NCBI GenBank assembly: GCA_910577365.1
Contig: CAJTMU010000068.1
Span: forward strand, 1-12,517
Direction: 5' to 3'
Length of the DNA: 12,517 nt
Source of the DNA: an uncultured Oscillospiraceae bacterium
GTDB taxonomy: Bacteria > Bacillota > Clostridia > Oscillospirales > Ruminococcaceae
Position 1 is the stretch's first letter, and each line of letters starts with the position of its first letter. A model generated the notes under the pieces. The model made no database searches. It had not been told where the DNA came from and saw only the letters and a list, made by a program, of their open reading frames with translations. A program made the translations under genes and the position numbers. Of this stretch, positions 1 to 7,155 are shown piece after piece.

Positions 1-41
1 ACGGAGCACCGCGACTTAAATTCCTCAAGGCTGCCGCATAT

Positions 42-1103
42 CTAATAATCCGCAAAGCTGCCATTTAGCATCGGCTCATATATCAGCACCCGTATTCCTT
101 TTTCTTTGAGAGAACTCATTATATCCTGCACGGAGCTTTGGCGAAAATTATCCGAATCCGACTTCATGGTAAGCCTGTATACACCCACGGTATCGCCGCC
201 CGCCGCGCGGCACTTTTCCGCTACCCTGCCCGCGATATACTCCTTTCGCGTGGAGTTCGCGGAAACAATCGCGGAAATGATATCGTTCGGAACGTCCGCG
301 AAATTTGCCAGAAGCTGCTTTGTATCCTTTGGCAGACAGTATCCACCGTACCCGAAAGACGGATTGTTGTAGTGCGACCCTATGCGCGGGTCAAGCCCCA
401 CACCGTCTATTATCTGCCGCGCGTCAAGCCCCTTAAGCTCCGCGTAGGTGTCAAGCTCGTTAAAATACGCTACCCTGAGTGCAAGGAACGTGTTTGAGAA
501 CAGCTTTACCGCCTCCGCCTCGGTGGGCTGCATAAAAAGCACGGGAACGTCTTTTTTCTCAGCGCCGTGCTTAAGCAGCTCCGCAAACACTTCCGCGCGT
601 GAAAGCGAGTCGCCGTCTGCCCCAACGATAATTCTTGACGGGTAAAGATTATCATAGAGCGCTTTTCCCTCTCTCAGGAACTCGGGCGAGAAAATTATCC
701 TGTCGCATTTGTAGCGCTCTCTCACGCTTTTGGTATATCCCACGGGAACAGTGGATTTTATCACAATAGTCGCGCTGTCGTTCACGGCGAGTATCTCCTC
801 GATAACGCTTTCAACGGCGCTTGTATCAAAGTAATTCCGCTCCTCGTCATAGTTCGTAGGCGCCGCCACCACGATAAGCTCCGCGGAGCGGTACGCCTCC
901 GCACAAGCCTTTACAGCAGTAAGCGACAGCGGCTTTTCGGCGAGAAACCTTTCTATATACTCGTCGGCGATGGGGCTTTTACGCCTGTTTACCATGTCGA
1001 CCTTTTCCTCAACGATATCCGCCGCTATGACCTCGTTGTCCTGCGCCAGAAGCACTGCCATTGACAGTCCCACATAGCCCAGCCCCGCAATTGTTATTTT
1101 CAT
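42..1103 (-). CDS. ugd: UDP-glucose 6-dehydrogenase (UDP-glucose/GDP-mannose dehydrogenase family), apparently C-terminally truncated
   Basis: The protein would oxidise UDP-glucose to UDP-glucuronate with NAD+ in the cytoplasm, supplying acidic sugar for surface polysaccharide. Visible are the N-terminal Rossmann motif GLGYVG (residues 7-12), the conserved APTNY stretch (81-85), STVPVG (117-122), FSPEFLREG (138-146), Lys200 in TEAEAVKLF, and the active-site loop GYGGYCLPKD with catalytic Cys256 and Asp260. It closely resembles E. coli Ugd along its whole length but has 353 residues where E. coli has about 388. The reading frame ends in TAG at 42-44, yet the same frame continues to the window edge as ICGSLEEFKSRCS, which resembles the family's normal C-terminus. 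This suggests a nonsense mutation or a sequence error. The start ATG has AAAGGA about 10 nt upstream. It lies 115 bp downstream of mutS2 and may have its own promoter. The family call is secure; integrity is not. Confidence 0.93.
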   Translation of the reverse strand: MKITIAGLGYVGLSMAVLLAQDNEVIAADIVEEKVDMVNRRKSPIADEYIERFLAEKPLSLTAVKACAEAYRSAELIVVAAPTNYDEERNYFDTSAVESVIEEILAVNDSATIVIKSTVPVGYTKSVRERYKCDRIIFSPEFLREGKALYDNLYPSRIIVGADGDSLSRAEVFAELLKHGAEKKDVPVLFMQPTEAEAVKLFSNTFLALRVAYFNELDTYAELKGLDARQIIDGVGLDPRIGSHYNNPSFGYGGYCLPKDTKQLLANFADVPNDIISAIVSANSTRKEYIAGRVAEKCRAAGGDTVGVYRLTMKSDSDNFRQSSVQDIMSSLKEKGIRVLIYEPMLNGSFADY

Positions 1104-1134
1104 ATATTTTCCGATTCCTTTCCGTTATGCTCGG

Positions 1135-1165
1135 GTGTATATGTGTATAGGTATATAGGTGTATA
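1135..1165. repeat. short degenerate GTGTATA/GGTATATA tandem repeat
   Basis: Four imperfect 7-9 bp units (GTGTATA, TGTGTATAG, GTATATAG, GTGTATA) lie back to back in the mutS2-ugd gap. The tract overlaps the candidate ugd promoter, so copy-number slippage could alter promoter spacing. This is an inference from position only. Confidence 0.5.
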
Positions 1166-1181
1166 AAAGCATAAACGCCAA
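1152..1181 (-). promoter_or_regulatory. candidate sigma-A promoter for ugd
   Basis: On the minus strand TTGGCG (1181-1176) is followed after 18 nt by TATATA (1157-1152), about 50 nt before the ugd start. Both hexamers are imperfect and the region is low-complexity TA-rich sequence, so this is only a candidate; ugd could instead be read through from mutS2. Confidence 0.3.
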
Positions 1182-1218
1182 GCATTTACATATTTTCTTT
1201 TCATGGTACAATGCCACG

Positions 1219-3594
1219 CTATTTAAGCTCTACCACCGTAACGCCCGCTTCGCCCTCTCCGTAAGCGCCCAGACGATAGCTTTTCACGCTCGGATTTGTT
1301 TTCAGCGCCTGATGAACGGCGGCGCGGAGCGCTCCTGTACCCTTGCCGTGGATAATAACTATCTGCGAAAGCCCTGCGAGCTGCGAGCTGTCTATAAACC
1401 GCTCCACCTCCAGAACGCCCTCATCGCCCATCATTCCTCTTATATCCAATTCCATGCCGCCGCGGCGGTTCATGTTGGAGGTTATCTGCTTCTTTACGCT
1501 GCTTTTAGGCGGCTCTTTCTTTTTGGAATTCTCGACCAGCCGCAGGTTTTTCTGATTGGTCTTTACCCTCATCATGCCCACCTGAACATAGCACACGCCT
1601 GACATGTTCGGAAGCGTCAGCAGGCTTCCCTCGCGCCGCGTGTCCGCAAGCATAACGCTGTCGCCTACCTTAAGCGGTCTGGGCAGCACGTAATCCTCTT
1701 TAACGCGTACAACAACGGGATTTGCCGCGTCGTGCATTCTGTTAAGCTCGCCGCTCACCCGCGACTTTTTGTCTGCTATCCCCTTGCGCAGCTCCTCCTT
1801 GTCCTTAGCCTTTTTAAGCTCCTCCAGCTCGTTAAGAAGAACATTCGACTTCGCGCGTGTATCTTCTATTATGCTCAGCGCCCGCTGCCGCGCTTTTTCA
1901 AGCTCCTTTTCCTTCTGCTGCTCCAAATCGGAGAGTTTCTGCTTAAGCTCGCCCTCCGTCATTTTAGCGTTACGCTCCGACGCCGCAAGGCTTTCTTTAA
2001 TTGCTTCAAGCTCCTGCCGCGATTTCTCAAGCGCGTCCACCACCTGCTCGAAGCGCTTGTCTTCGGTGCTCACTAACTCTTCCGCGCGCGTTATTACAAA
2101 CTCGGGCATTCCCAACCGCCGCGTTATCGCGAAAGCGTTGGATTTCCCCGGCACTCCCACTACCAGTTTATAGGTAGGCTTAAGCGTTTCAACGTCGAAC
2201 TCGCAGCTCGCGTTTTCCACGCCCTCGGTGCGCAGCGCGAACATCTTTACCTCCTGATAGTGTGTGGTTGCCAGCACCTTGCAGCTATAATTTTTGAACG
2301 TTGTCAGTATCGACACCGCCAGCGCCGCTCCCTCCACAGGATCTGTGCCGCTTCCAAGCTCGTCTATCAGCACCAGTGAATCGCTGTCGGCTTTCTCTAA
2401 AATACCTATAATATTCATCATATGCGACGAAAACGTGGAAAGGCTCTGCTCGATGCTCTGCTCGTCGCCGATATCAACATAGATACCATTGAACGCGCCG
2501 ATAACGCTTCCCTCGGCGGCGGGTATCATCAGCCCGCACATTGCCATCAGCGTAAGCAGTCCCACGGTTTTTATCGCGACCGTCTTACCGCCCGTGTTGG
2601 GTCCCGTTACGATAAGGCAGTCGTATTTCTCGCCTATCTCCACCGATATCGGCACGGCGGTGTCCATATCAAGCAGCGGGTGGCGGGCATTCTTCAATAT
2701 AACCTTTGGTTCGGAGGCTATCTCAGGAGTTGCCGCTCTCATTTTCGCACCAAGGTTAGCCTTCGCGAAATAAAGCTCCAAAGTTTCCGCCGCCTTGAAA
2801 TTATTCCCTATGCTCGCCGCGTTCTCGCCTACCTGACCGGAAAGCTCTCGGGTTATCCGCTCAATCTCCGCCTGCTCACGCGCCTTGAGTATCCGAATTT
2901 CGTTGTTAGCTTCAACGACGCTCATAGGCTCTATGAAAAACGTCTGACCTGTCGCGGAGGTATCATGCACCAGACCCGGGACATCGCCTTTATGCTCGCT
3001 CTTGACGGGCAGAACGTAGCGCCCGTCGCGCATTGTAACTATGCTGTCCTGCAAAAATTTCTGCGTGGACTTGCTCTTTATCATTCCGTCAAGCTGGTCA
3101 CGAATATTCTGACCCTGCCTTACGATACGCTTTCTTATTGAAGCAAGCTCCGCGCTTGCCGCGTCGGACATCTCCTCTTCGGACACTATGCTTTCCGATA
3201 TTCTCTGCTCCAGACTGCGTACGGGGTAAAGTTCCGCGAAATACCCGTCAAGGCTGTTCTCTATCCCCGAACACTGCGCGTACCAGTCGCACAGCATGGC
3301 GGTCTCCCTTAATATCTCCGCTATGTCCAGCAGCTCGCGGAAGCTGAGCATACTGCCCGATTCCGCCCGTTTCAGCGACCCCGACAGATCCTTTATCTGC
3401 CTGAAACGCGGCGTACCAAATTTTGCCGAAAGCGTGAACGCGTCATCGGTCTTTTTAAGCTCCTCGCGTATCTTATCCACGCCGCTCAGCGGTTTCAGCT
3501 TCGCCGCTTTTTCGCGGCAGCCGACGCTGTACGTCTGTTCCGCCAGAAGCTCCAGTATTTTGTCAAGCTCCAGCTTTTTATAATATTTATTCAT
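1219..3594 (-). CDS. mutS2: MutS2 family ATPase/endonuclease with C-terminal Smr domain
   Basis: MutS2 is a MutS homologue that does not act in mismatch repair. Family members bind branched DNA and limit homologous recombination, and in Bacillus subtilis the protein also binds collided ribosomes and splits them. Residues 1-290 match the lever/clamp part. The ATPase core has Walker A TGPNTGGKT (330-338), Walker B LVLIDELGSGTDP (407-419) and the ATTHY switch (442-446). A charged coiled coil spans about 510-620. The C-terminal Smr domain carries LDIRG (716-720) and HGKGTGALR (749-757) and ends GVTVVELK. At 791 residues it is close to B. subtilis MutS2 (about 785) and looks complete. ATG is preceded by AAGGAG at a good distance. 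A copy of the 123-bp intergenic repeat ends 20 nt upstream of the start codon. The stop is TAG, showing that TAG terminates here. Confidence 0.97.
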   Translation of the reverse strand: MNKYYKKLELDKILELLAEQTYSVGCREKAAKLKPLSGVDKIREELKKTDDAFTLSAKFGTPRFRQIKDLSGSLKRAESGSMLSFRELLDIAEILRETAMLCDWYAQCSGIENSLDGYFAELYPVRSLEQRISESIVSEEEMSDAASAELASIRKRIVRQGQNIRDQLDGMIKSKSTQKFLQDSIVTMRDGRYVLPVKSEHKGDVPGLVHDTSATGQTFFIEPMSVVEANNEIRILKAREQAEIERITRELSGQVGENAASIGNNFKAAETLELYFAKANLGAKMRAATPEIASEPKVILKNARHPLLDMDTAVPISVEIGEKYDCLIVTGPNTGGKTVAIKTVGLLTLMAMCGLMIPAAEGSVIGAFNGIYVDIGDEQSIEQSLSTFSSHMMNIIGILEKADSDSLVLIDELGSGTDPVEGAALAVSILTTFKNYSCKVLATTHYQEVKMFALRTEGVENASCEFDVETLKPTYKLVVGVPGKSNAFAITRRLGMPEFVITRAEELVSTEDKRFEQVVDALEKSRQELEAIKESLAASERNAKMTEGELKQKLSDLEQQKEKELEKARQRALSIIEDTRAKSNVLLNELEELKKAKDKEELRKGIADKKSRVSGELNRMHDAANPVVVRVKEDYVLPRPLKVGDSVMLADTRREGSLLTLPNMSGVCYVQVGMMRVKTNQKNLRLVENSKKKEPPKSSVKKQITSNMNRRGGMELDIRGMMGDEGVLEVERFIDSSQLAGLSQIVIIHGKGTGALRAAVHQALKTNPSVKSYRLGAYGEGEAGVTVVELK

Positions 3595-3614
3595 CTTATC
3601 TCCTTAATCTTAAA

Positions 3615-3737
3615 GAATTTTCCGCACCACTGCGTTTTCGGCTTTGCCGAAAACTCCGTTAGCCTCAGCAAGACGTCAACTCTCCGCTTCGCTGCGTGTT
3701 GACGTCTTACCGGCTTGCGGAAAATTCATACGTGGGC
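3615..3737 (-). repeat. intergenic hairpin repeat, copy A (123 bp, complete)
   Basis: This copy is bounded by a perfect 12-bp terminal inverted repeat, GAATTTTCCGCA (3615-3626) and TGCGGAAAATTC (3716-3727), followed by the outer motif CGTGGGC. It contains a 9-bp hairpin with loop TTT (3634-3642 / 3646-3654) and an 11-bp hairpin AAGACGTCAAC / GTTGACGTCTT (3670-3680 / 3698-3708). It has the same length as the copies at 6952-7074 and 7959-8081 and shares their ends, but its core differs. In transcription sense it ends 20 nt before the mutS2 start. No coding potential is claimed. Confidence 0.85.
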
Positions 3738-3754
3738 GGTTTGTGGCTGACCTT

Positions 3755-3866
3755 ACCACTGCGTTTTCGGCAAAGCCGAAAACTCCGTTAGCCTCGGCAA
3801 GACGTCAACTCTCCGCTTCGCTGCGTGTTGACGTCTTACCGGCTTGCGAAAAATTCATGCGTGGGC
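3755..3866 (-). repeat. intergenic hairpin repeat, copy B (112 bp, lacks the SD-proximal terminus)
   Basis: This is a direct duplicate of positions 3626-3737 at an offset of 129 bp, with 6 differences in 112 positions by eye. The terminal GAATTTTCCGC arm of copy A is absent here; positions 3744-3754 are unrelated sequence. Three of the six differences are adjacent and turn the first hairpin's loop from TTT into AAA, as if the loop had been inverted. The 11-bp second hairpin is fully conserved. Confidence 0.85.
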
Positions 3867-3919
3867 TGAACGCAGCTCTATGCTTTCAGCTCCCTTAATT
3901 GCTTATTTTGAGCGCGCTA

Positions 3920-3968
3920 CGAATTTGATACTATTGTAACGTCGGCTCGAAATTGATTATCAAACTCG
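3920..3968 (-). promoter_or_regulatory. inverted repeat with possible promoter upstream of the repeat pair and mutS2
   Basis: CGAATTTGATA (3920-3930) and TATCAAACTCG (3958-3968) form an 11-bp inverted repeat with one mismatch and a 27-nt spacer, just after the recO stop. Inside, on the minus strand, lies TACAAT (3938-3933), with TTGATA (3963-3958) 19 nt before it. That spacing is long, so the promoter reading is weak. The structure could equally be a processing hairpin or operator. Confidence 0.3.
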
Positions 3969-3983
3969 CCGCCTTAAATACGT

Positions 3984-4733
3984 TTATAGTAGACCTTTAT
4001 AATACTCCAGCGCACCAAAGCTGCGCTCCGTCCTGTTCAAAAAATAATCCTCAGTAATCTCCGAAAGCTGAGCCGCGGCGGTGGGAGTAACCCTAAACTT
4101 AAAGCACCTTGACAGCTCCGAATAAATTATATTTCTCATCGCGCCAAGCGTTTCGGGGAGCAGCTCCGCGCTTCTACCGCCGTATTCCCTGTTAAAACAC
4201 TCTCCGCAGACTATCTGCCCTCTGTCGGGCAGAAAATACATCTTCTCCGCCTCATAGCACCCGCAGTTAAAGCACGCCCTCAAATCGGGGCGGAAACCGA
4301 GCATACCCGAATATCTTAGTTCAAAACAGGATTTTACCGTTGTAAGCTCCACAGCTTCCTCAGCCTCGTAAAGCGCTATCGCGAAAAAACGCACAAGGCT
4401 GTCCTGCCGCTGCTCCTCAGGCGTGCAGAACCTCACCGCCTGCGCGAAATAGCTTGCCAGCGCCAGCCTGACGATATCTCTGCCTATTCCGTGAAAACTG
4501 TATTTAGGCTTGGCGCTGTTTATCGTATACCGACCCGACTTTTCATTACAATTAAAGCAGAACGTGGAATAGGCGAACAGCGAAGCGGAGGACAGCAGAC
4601 TGCTGTTTATTTTTTTTGCGTTATGCGCAAGCGCTTCGATTATCCCCTGCTCCTCCGTCAGTATATCCAGATACAGATTGCTGTCGCCCAGCTCACGCCG
4701 ACCGACCACTATCCCGTCGTATGTTACAAGCAT
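3984..4733 (-). CDS. recO: DNA repair protein RecO
   Basis: RecO works in RecFOR-type recombinational repair, loading RecA onto single-stranded DNA coated with SSB. The N-terminal OB-fold region begins with the typical MLVTYDGIVVGRRELGDSN pattern. The alpha-helical C-terminal region carries a zinc-binding knuckle with Cys154, Cys157, Cys176 and Cys179, as in many Firmicutes RecO proteins. It has 249 residues, near the 255 of B. subtilis. The ATG lies 8 nt after the era stop, so the two genes are surely co-transcribed. There is no strong Shine-Dalgarno site at the right distance (AAAGGG is about 17 nt away), suggesting translational coupling with era. The adjacent era-recO order is common in Firmicutes. 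Confidence 0.95.
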   Translation of the reverse strand: MLVTYDGIVVGRRELGDSNLYLDILTEEQGIIEALAHNAKKINSSLLSSASLFAYSTFCFNCNEKSGRYTINSAKPKYSFHGIGRDIVRLALASYFAQAVRFCTPEEQRQDSLVRFFAIALYEAEEAVELTTVKSCFELRYSGMLGFRPDLRACFNCGCYEAEKMYFLPDRGQIVCGECFNREYGGRSAELLPETLGAMRNIIYSELSRCFKFRVTPTAAAQLSEITEDYFLNRTERSFGALEYYKGLL

Positions 4734-4741
4734 TTTCGCCG

Positions 4742-5632
4742 TTAAAAATCCCTTTCGCTGATAAATTTCTCACGGTTGCGCCAATCCTCGCGCACCTTAA
4801 CAAACGTCTGCAAATTCACCTTTGCTCCGAGAAGCTCCTCGATATCCCGACGAGCCATGCTGCCTATCTGCTTAAGGCGCTCTCCGCCCTTTCCGATTAT
4901 CATTCCCTTATGGCTGTCTTTCTCGCAGATTATCACCGCGCTTATATCAATTAACTCGCTCCCGTTTTTGCTGCGCGTTTCAAACTTTTCTATATCCACC
5001 ACCGTGCCATGCGGAATCTCCTGCTGCATTGTCCACAGAATTTTCTCTCGTATTATCTCGGCACACATAAATCGCTCTGTCCTGTCGGTTGCGATATCGT
5101 CGGGGAAAAAGTGGTCACCCTCGACCGCGTAGCGCTCCAGCGCGGGCAGTATCTTATCCGTGTTTATGCGCTTTTTAACGCTTACGGGGATTATCTCCGC
5201 AAACTCATACAGCTTAGAATACTCGCCAATAATGCCCAGCAGCTCGCTCTTGTCTTTTATCAGGTCAACCTTGTTCAGCAGCAGCACGACCTCCGTGCCC
5301 CGCTTCGCAAAGGACTTTACCAAATCCTGCTCCACCGAGGACATTTTCTTGGTAACATCCGCCATAAGTATCGCGCAGTCCACATCGTCAACGCTGGTTC
5401 GTATCGCTTTTACCATATGCTCCGAAAGCTTGGTGCGCGGCTTGTGCATTCCGGGGGTATCAATAAACACATACTGCGTGTCTCCCTCTGTAAGCACGCC
5501 GTTTATCCTGTTTCGTGTGGTCTGAGGCTTTTCACTTACAATGCTCACCTTTTCCCCCACCAACAGATTTGTAAGCGAGGATTTTCCGACATTTGCCCGT
5601 CCGGTAATCGCTATATATACATTTTTTGTCAT
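4742..5632 (-). CDS. era: GTPase Era
   Basis: Era is an essential GTPase that binds the 3' end of 16S rRNA and checks 30S subunit assembly. The GTPase motifs are in order: G1 GRANVGKSS (11-19), G3 DTPG (58-61) and G4 NKVD (120-123). The C-terminal KH RNA-binding domain shows GMIIGKGG (243-250), followed by the usual helical tail. The length of 296 residues is normal. G1 has Ala where GRPNVGKS is usual, which is conservative. ATG is preceded by AAGGGAG. It follows trmD by 54 bp and precedes recO by 8 bp, placing a ribosome-maturation GTPase beside rimM and trmD. Confidence 0.97.
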   Translation of the reverse strand: MTKNVYIAITGRANVGKSSLTNLLVGEKVSIVSEKPQTTRNRINGVLTEGDTQYVFIDTPGMHKPRTKLSEHMVKAIRTSVDDVDCAILMADVTKKMSSVEQDLVKSFAKRGTEVVLLLNKVDLIKDKSELLGIIGEYSKLYEFAEIIPVSVKKRINTDKILPALERYAVEGDHFFPDDIATDRTERFMCAEIIREKILWTMQQEIPHGTVVDIEKFETRSKNGSELIDISAVIICEKDSHKGMIIGKGGERLKQIGSMARRDIEELLGAKVNLQTFVKVREDWRNREKFISERDF

Positions 5633-5686
5633 TTTATATCTCCCTTATTTTAAGCAGCGGGGATATCAGCTTATCCTCCGCACCGC
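5633..5686 (-). repeat. possible remnant of the intergenic repeat between trmD and era
   Basis: Read on the minus strand, the gap starts with GCGGTGCGGA directly after the trmD stop and ends with TTAAAATAAGGGAG before the era ATG. These resemble the start-codon-proximal end of the 123-bp repeats (GCAGCGGTGTGGAAAATTC followed by AAAATAAGGAG). TTAAGC near the start can pair with GCTTAA near the end, so the gap may fold. The match is short and could be chance. Confidence 0.25.
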
Positions 5687-6406
5687 TTAATCTTTGCCCC
5701 TCTCGTCTTCAGAGCGCCGTTCAACGTATCTTTCATACATATCGGGGCGCTTTTCCCGCGTTATTTCCAAAGCCGCGCGCTCCTGCCACTCCCGTATATT
5801 CTTATGGTTTCCAGAAAGCAGCGTTTCGGGCACTCTGCGCCCGCGCCATTCCTCGGGGCGTGTATACTGCGGAAACTCCAGAAGTCCGTTATAGTGGCTC
5901 TCAATGCTGTAAGCGTCCTCGTTGGGGAGAACCCCCTCGATAAGCCTTGAAACAGCGTCCGCGACTATCAGTGCGGGAAGCTCTCCGCCGGTGAGTACAT
6001 AATCCCCCACCGAAAGCTCCTCAACCTCCAGTTCCTCCAGCACCCTGTTGTCTATGCCCTCGTAATGCCCGCACAGCAATATCAACCCCTCCTCCTCGGA
6101 AAGCTCCTTTACCTTGCTTTGCGTAAGCACCTCGCCCTGCGGCGACATATATATTATTCTCGGCTTCACCCTGTGCTGGGCAATTATCGCCATCACGCAG
6201 TCATACACGGGCTGCGCCTGCATTACCATTCCCGTGCCGCCGCCGTAGGGCTTGTCGTCCACCCTGCGGTGCTTGTTTTCCGTGTAAAGCCTTATATCAT
6301 GCGTTCTTATATCCACCGCCCCGCCGCGAATGGCGCGCCCGAGTATGCTTGCGCCAAGAACCGAATCGCACATTTCGGGGAACAGCGTAGCTATATCTAT
6401 CCTCAT
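5687..6406 (-). CDS. trmD: tRNA (guanine-N1)-methyltransferase TrmD
   Basis: TrmD transfers methyl from S-adenosylmethionine to N1 of G37 in tRNAs, preventing frameshifts. The SPOUT trefoil-knot motifs are present: CGHYEGIDNRV (112-122) and SVGDYVLTGGELPAL (132-146), with the linker and C-terminal YTRPEEW and LLSGNH (195-200). Residue numbering matches E. coli/Haemophilus: Arg154 is kept, but the position of catalytic Asp169 is Glu169 (in ESHYNGLLEFPQYTRP). The length is 239 residues. The start ATG is 8 nt after the rimM stop, with GGAGGAGC filling the gap, so the two are translationally linked. The usual downstream neighbour rplS is replaced here by era. Confidence 0.96.
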   Translation of the reverse strand: MRIDIATLFPEMCDSVLGASILGRAIRGGAVDIRTHDIRLYTENKHRRVDDKPYGGGTGMVMQAQPVYDCVMAIIAQHRVKPRIIYMSPQGEVLTQSKVKELSEEEGLILLCGHYEGIDNRVLEELEVEELSVGDYVLTGGELPALIVADAVSRLIEGVLPNEDAYSIESHYNGLLEFPQYTRPEEWRGRRVPETLLSGNHKNIREWQERAALEITREKRPDMYERYVERRSEDERGKD

Positions 6407-6414
6407 GCTCCTCC

Positions 6415-6930
6415 TTACTCGTCAACCGTATCAAACAGTCCCTTAAGCGGTCTGATAAGCATTTCGCCCGCTTCTATATCCGTCTTTAAAACCACCTCGT
6501 CAATGCAGGGGAACATCAATTCGCTTCCGTCGGGCTGCTTTATGGAATAAACATCGCTGGCGCCGTTCTGGTATACCTCGGTTATTTTTCCGTAGACCTT
6601 TCCGCTGTCGGCGTCCTTTACGGTCAACCCTATGATATCCTGAACAAAATAAAGACCCTCTTCCAGCTCCGCGTCGTTTCTATCAAGGTACAGCATTTTC
6701 CCGACGAGCGGCTGAGCCTTTTCGATACTGTCCACACCCTCAAGCCGCATTATCACCACATTTTTATGGGGATAGGCGCGCTCGATTTTCACCGCAGTCT
6801 TTCCTTTGTCAAAATACAACTCGTCAAATTCGCAGAGAACCTCCGCGCTGTCGCAGTAATACTGACAGCGCACCTCGCCGCGCAGTCCGTGAACCGCCAC
6901 TATTTTCGCTATTTCAAGAAATTGCTTCAT
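6415..6930 (-). CDS. rimM: 16S rRNA processing protein RimM
   Basis: RimM assists maturation of the 30S head by binding ribosomal protein S19 and acting on 16S rRNA. The N-terminal RimM barrel (about 4-84) has the family motif HGLRGEV (14-20). The C-terminal PRC barrel (about 91-167) has the GLYFVQDIIGLTV pattern and the usual LIRPLKGLFD ending. At 171 residues the length is normal. ATG is preceded by AAGGGG. One of the 123-bp repeats ends 21 nt upstream of the ATG. It is paired with trmD as in most bacteria, but rpsP and the KH-protein gene that usually precede it are not in this window; a HAD phosphatase stands there instead. Confidence 0.95.
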   Translation of the reverse strand: MKQFLEIAKIVAVHGLRGEVRCQYYCDSAEVLCEFDELYFDKGKTAVKIERAYPHKNVVIMRLEGVDSIEKAQPLVGKMLYLDRNDAELEEGLYFVQDIIGLTVKDADSGKVYGKITEVYQNGASDVYSIKQPDGSELMFPCIDEVVLKTDIEAGEMLIRPLKGLFDTVDE

Positions 6931-6951
6931 ATTAACCCCTTATTTTAATTT

Positions 6952-7074
6952 AAATTTTCCGCACCTATGCGTTTCACGCTTTGCGGAAAAGTGCGTTATC
7001 CTCGCCGTGAAAGCTACTTTTTGCCACGCTTCACTCCGCTTCTTCGGCGGATTACAGAAAATCTCTGCGTGAGC
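6952..7074 (-). repeat. intergenic hairpin repeat, copy C (123 bp)
   Basis: This copy is about 90% identical by eye to the copy at 7959-8081 (12 differences in 123) and shares both ends with the copy at 3615-3737. Its ends are AAATTTTCCGCAC and TGCGTGAGC. Its first hairpin is degenerate (TTTCACGC / GCGGAAAA), but TTTCACG (6972-6978) can instead pair with CGTGAAA (7006-7012). In transcription sense it ends 21 nt before the rimM start. Confidence 0.85.
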
Positions 7075-7087
7075 TTTTTATTTACAC

Positions 7088-7098
7088 ATGCTTTCAGC
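7088..7098 (-). repeat. short motif GCTGAAAGCAT shared upstream of two repeat copies
   Basis: On the minus strand GCTGAAAGCAT occurs here, 13 nt before copy C, and again at 3890-3880, 13 nt before copy B. Equal spacing suggests that the repeat unit, or a larger ancestral insertion, extends further 5' than the 123 bp shared by all copies. Confidence 0.4.
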
Positions 7099-7155
7099 GA
7101 CTTTTCTCCACGATTATTAAGTGGTTCTTTTTTGCTATTAAAATACTAACGCTCA

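Noticed and set aside
42..44. TAG recoded as a sense codon (alternative genetic code or read-through)
   Set aside because: mutS2 ends at a TAG exactly where the family normally ends, so TAG acts as a stop in this genome. A mutation or sequence error in ugd is simpler.
2422..3141. 239-codon plus-strand open frame opposite mutS2
   Set aside because: It is a shadow of the mutS2 coding frame with no recognisable family and no start signals.
3615..3866. CRISPR array or insertion-sequence remnant
   Set aside because: Only two tandem units of over 110 bp, nearly identical throughout with no unique spacers, and no transposase or cas gene nearby.
3644..3898. Plus-strand open frame with a peptide repeated twice (KTPLASARRQLSASL)
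   Set aside because: It lies entirely within the tandem non-coding repeats, and the peptide repetition simply reflects the DNA duplication. There is no ribosome-binding site.
5009..5653. 214-codon plus-strand open frame opposite era
   Set aside because: It is antisense to a well-conserved era, has no homologous look and spans the era start region.
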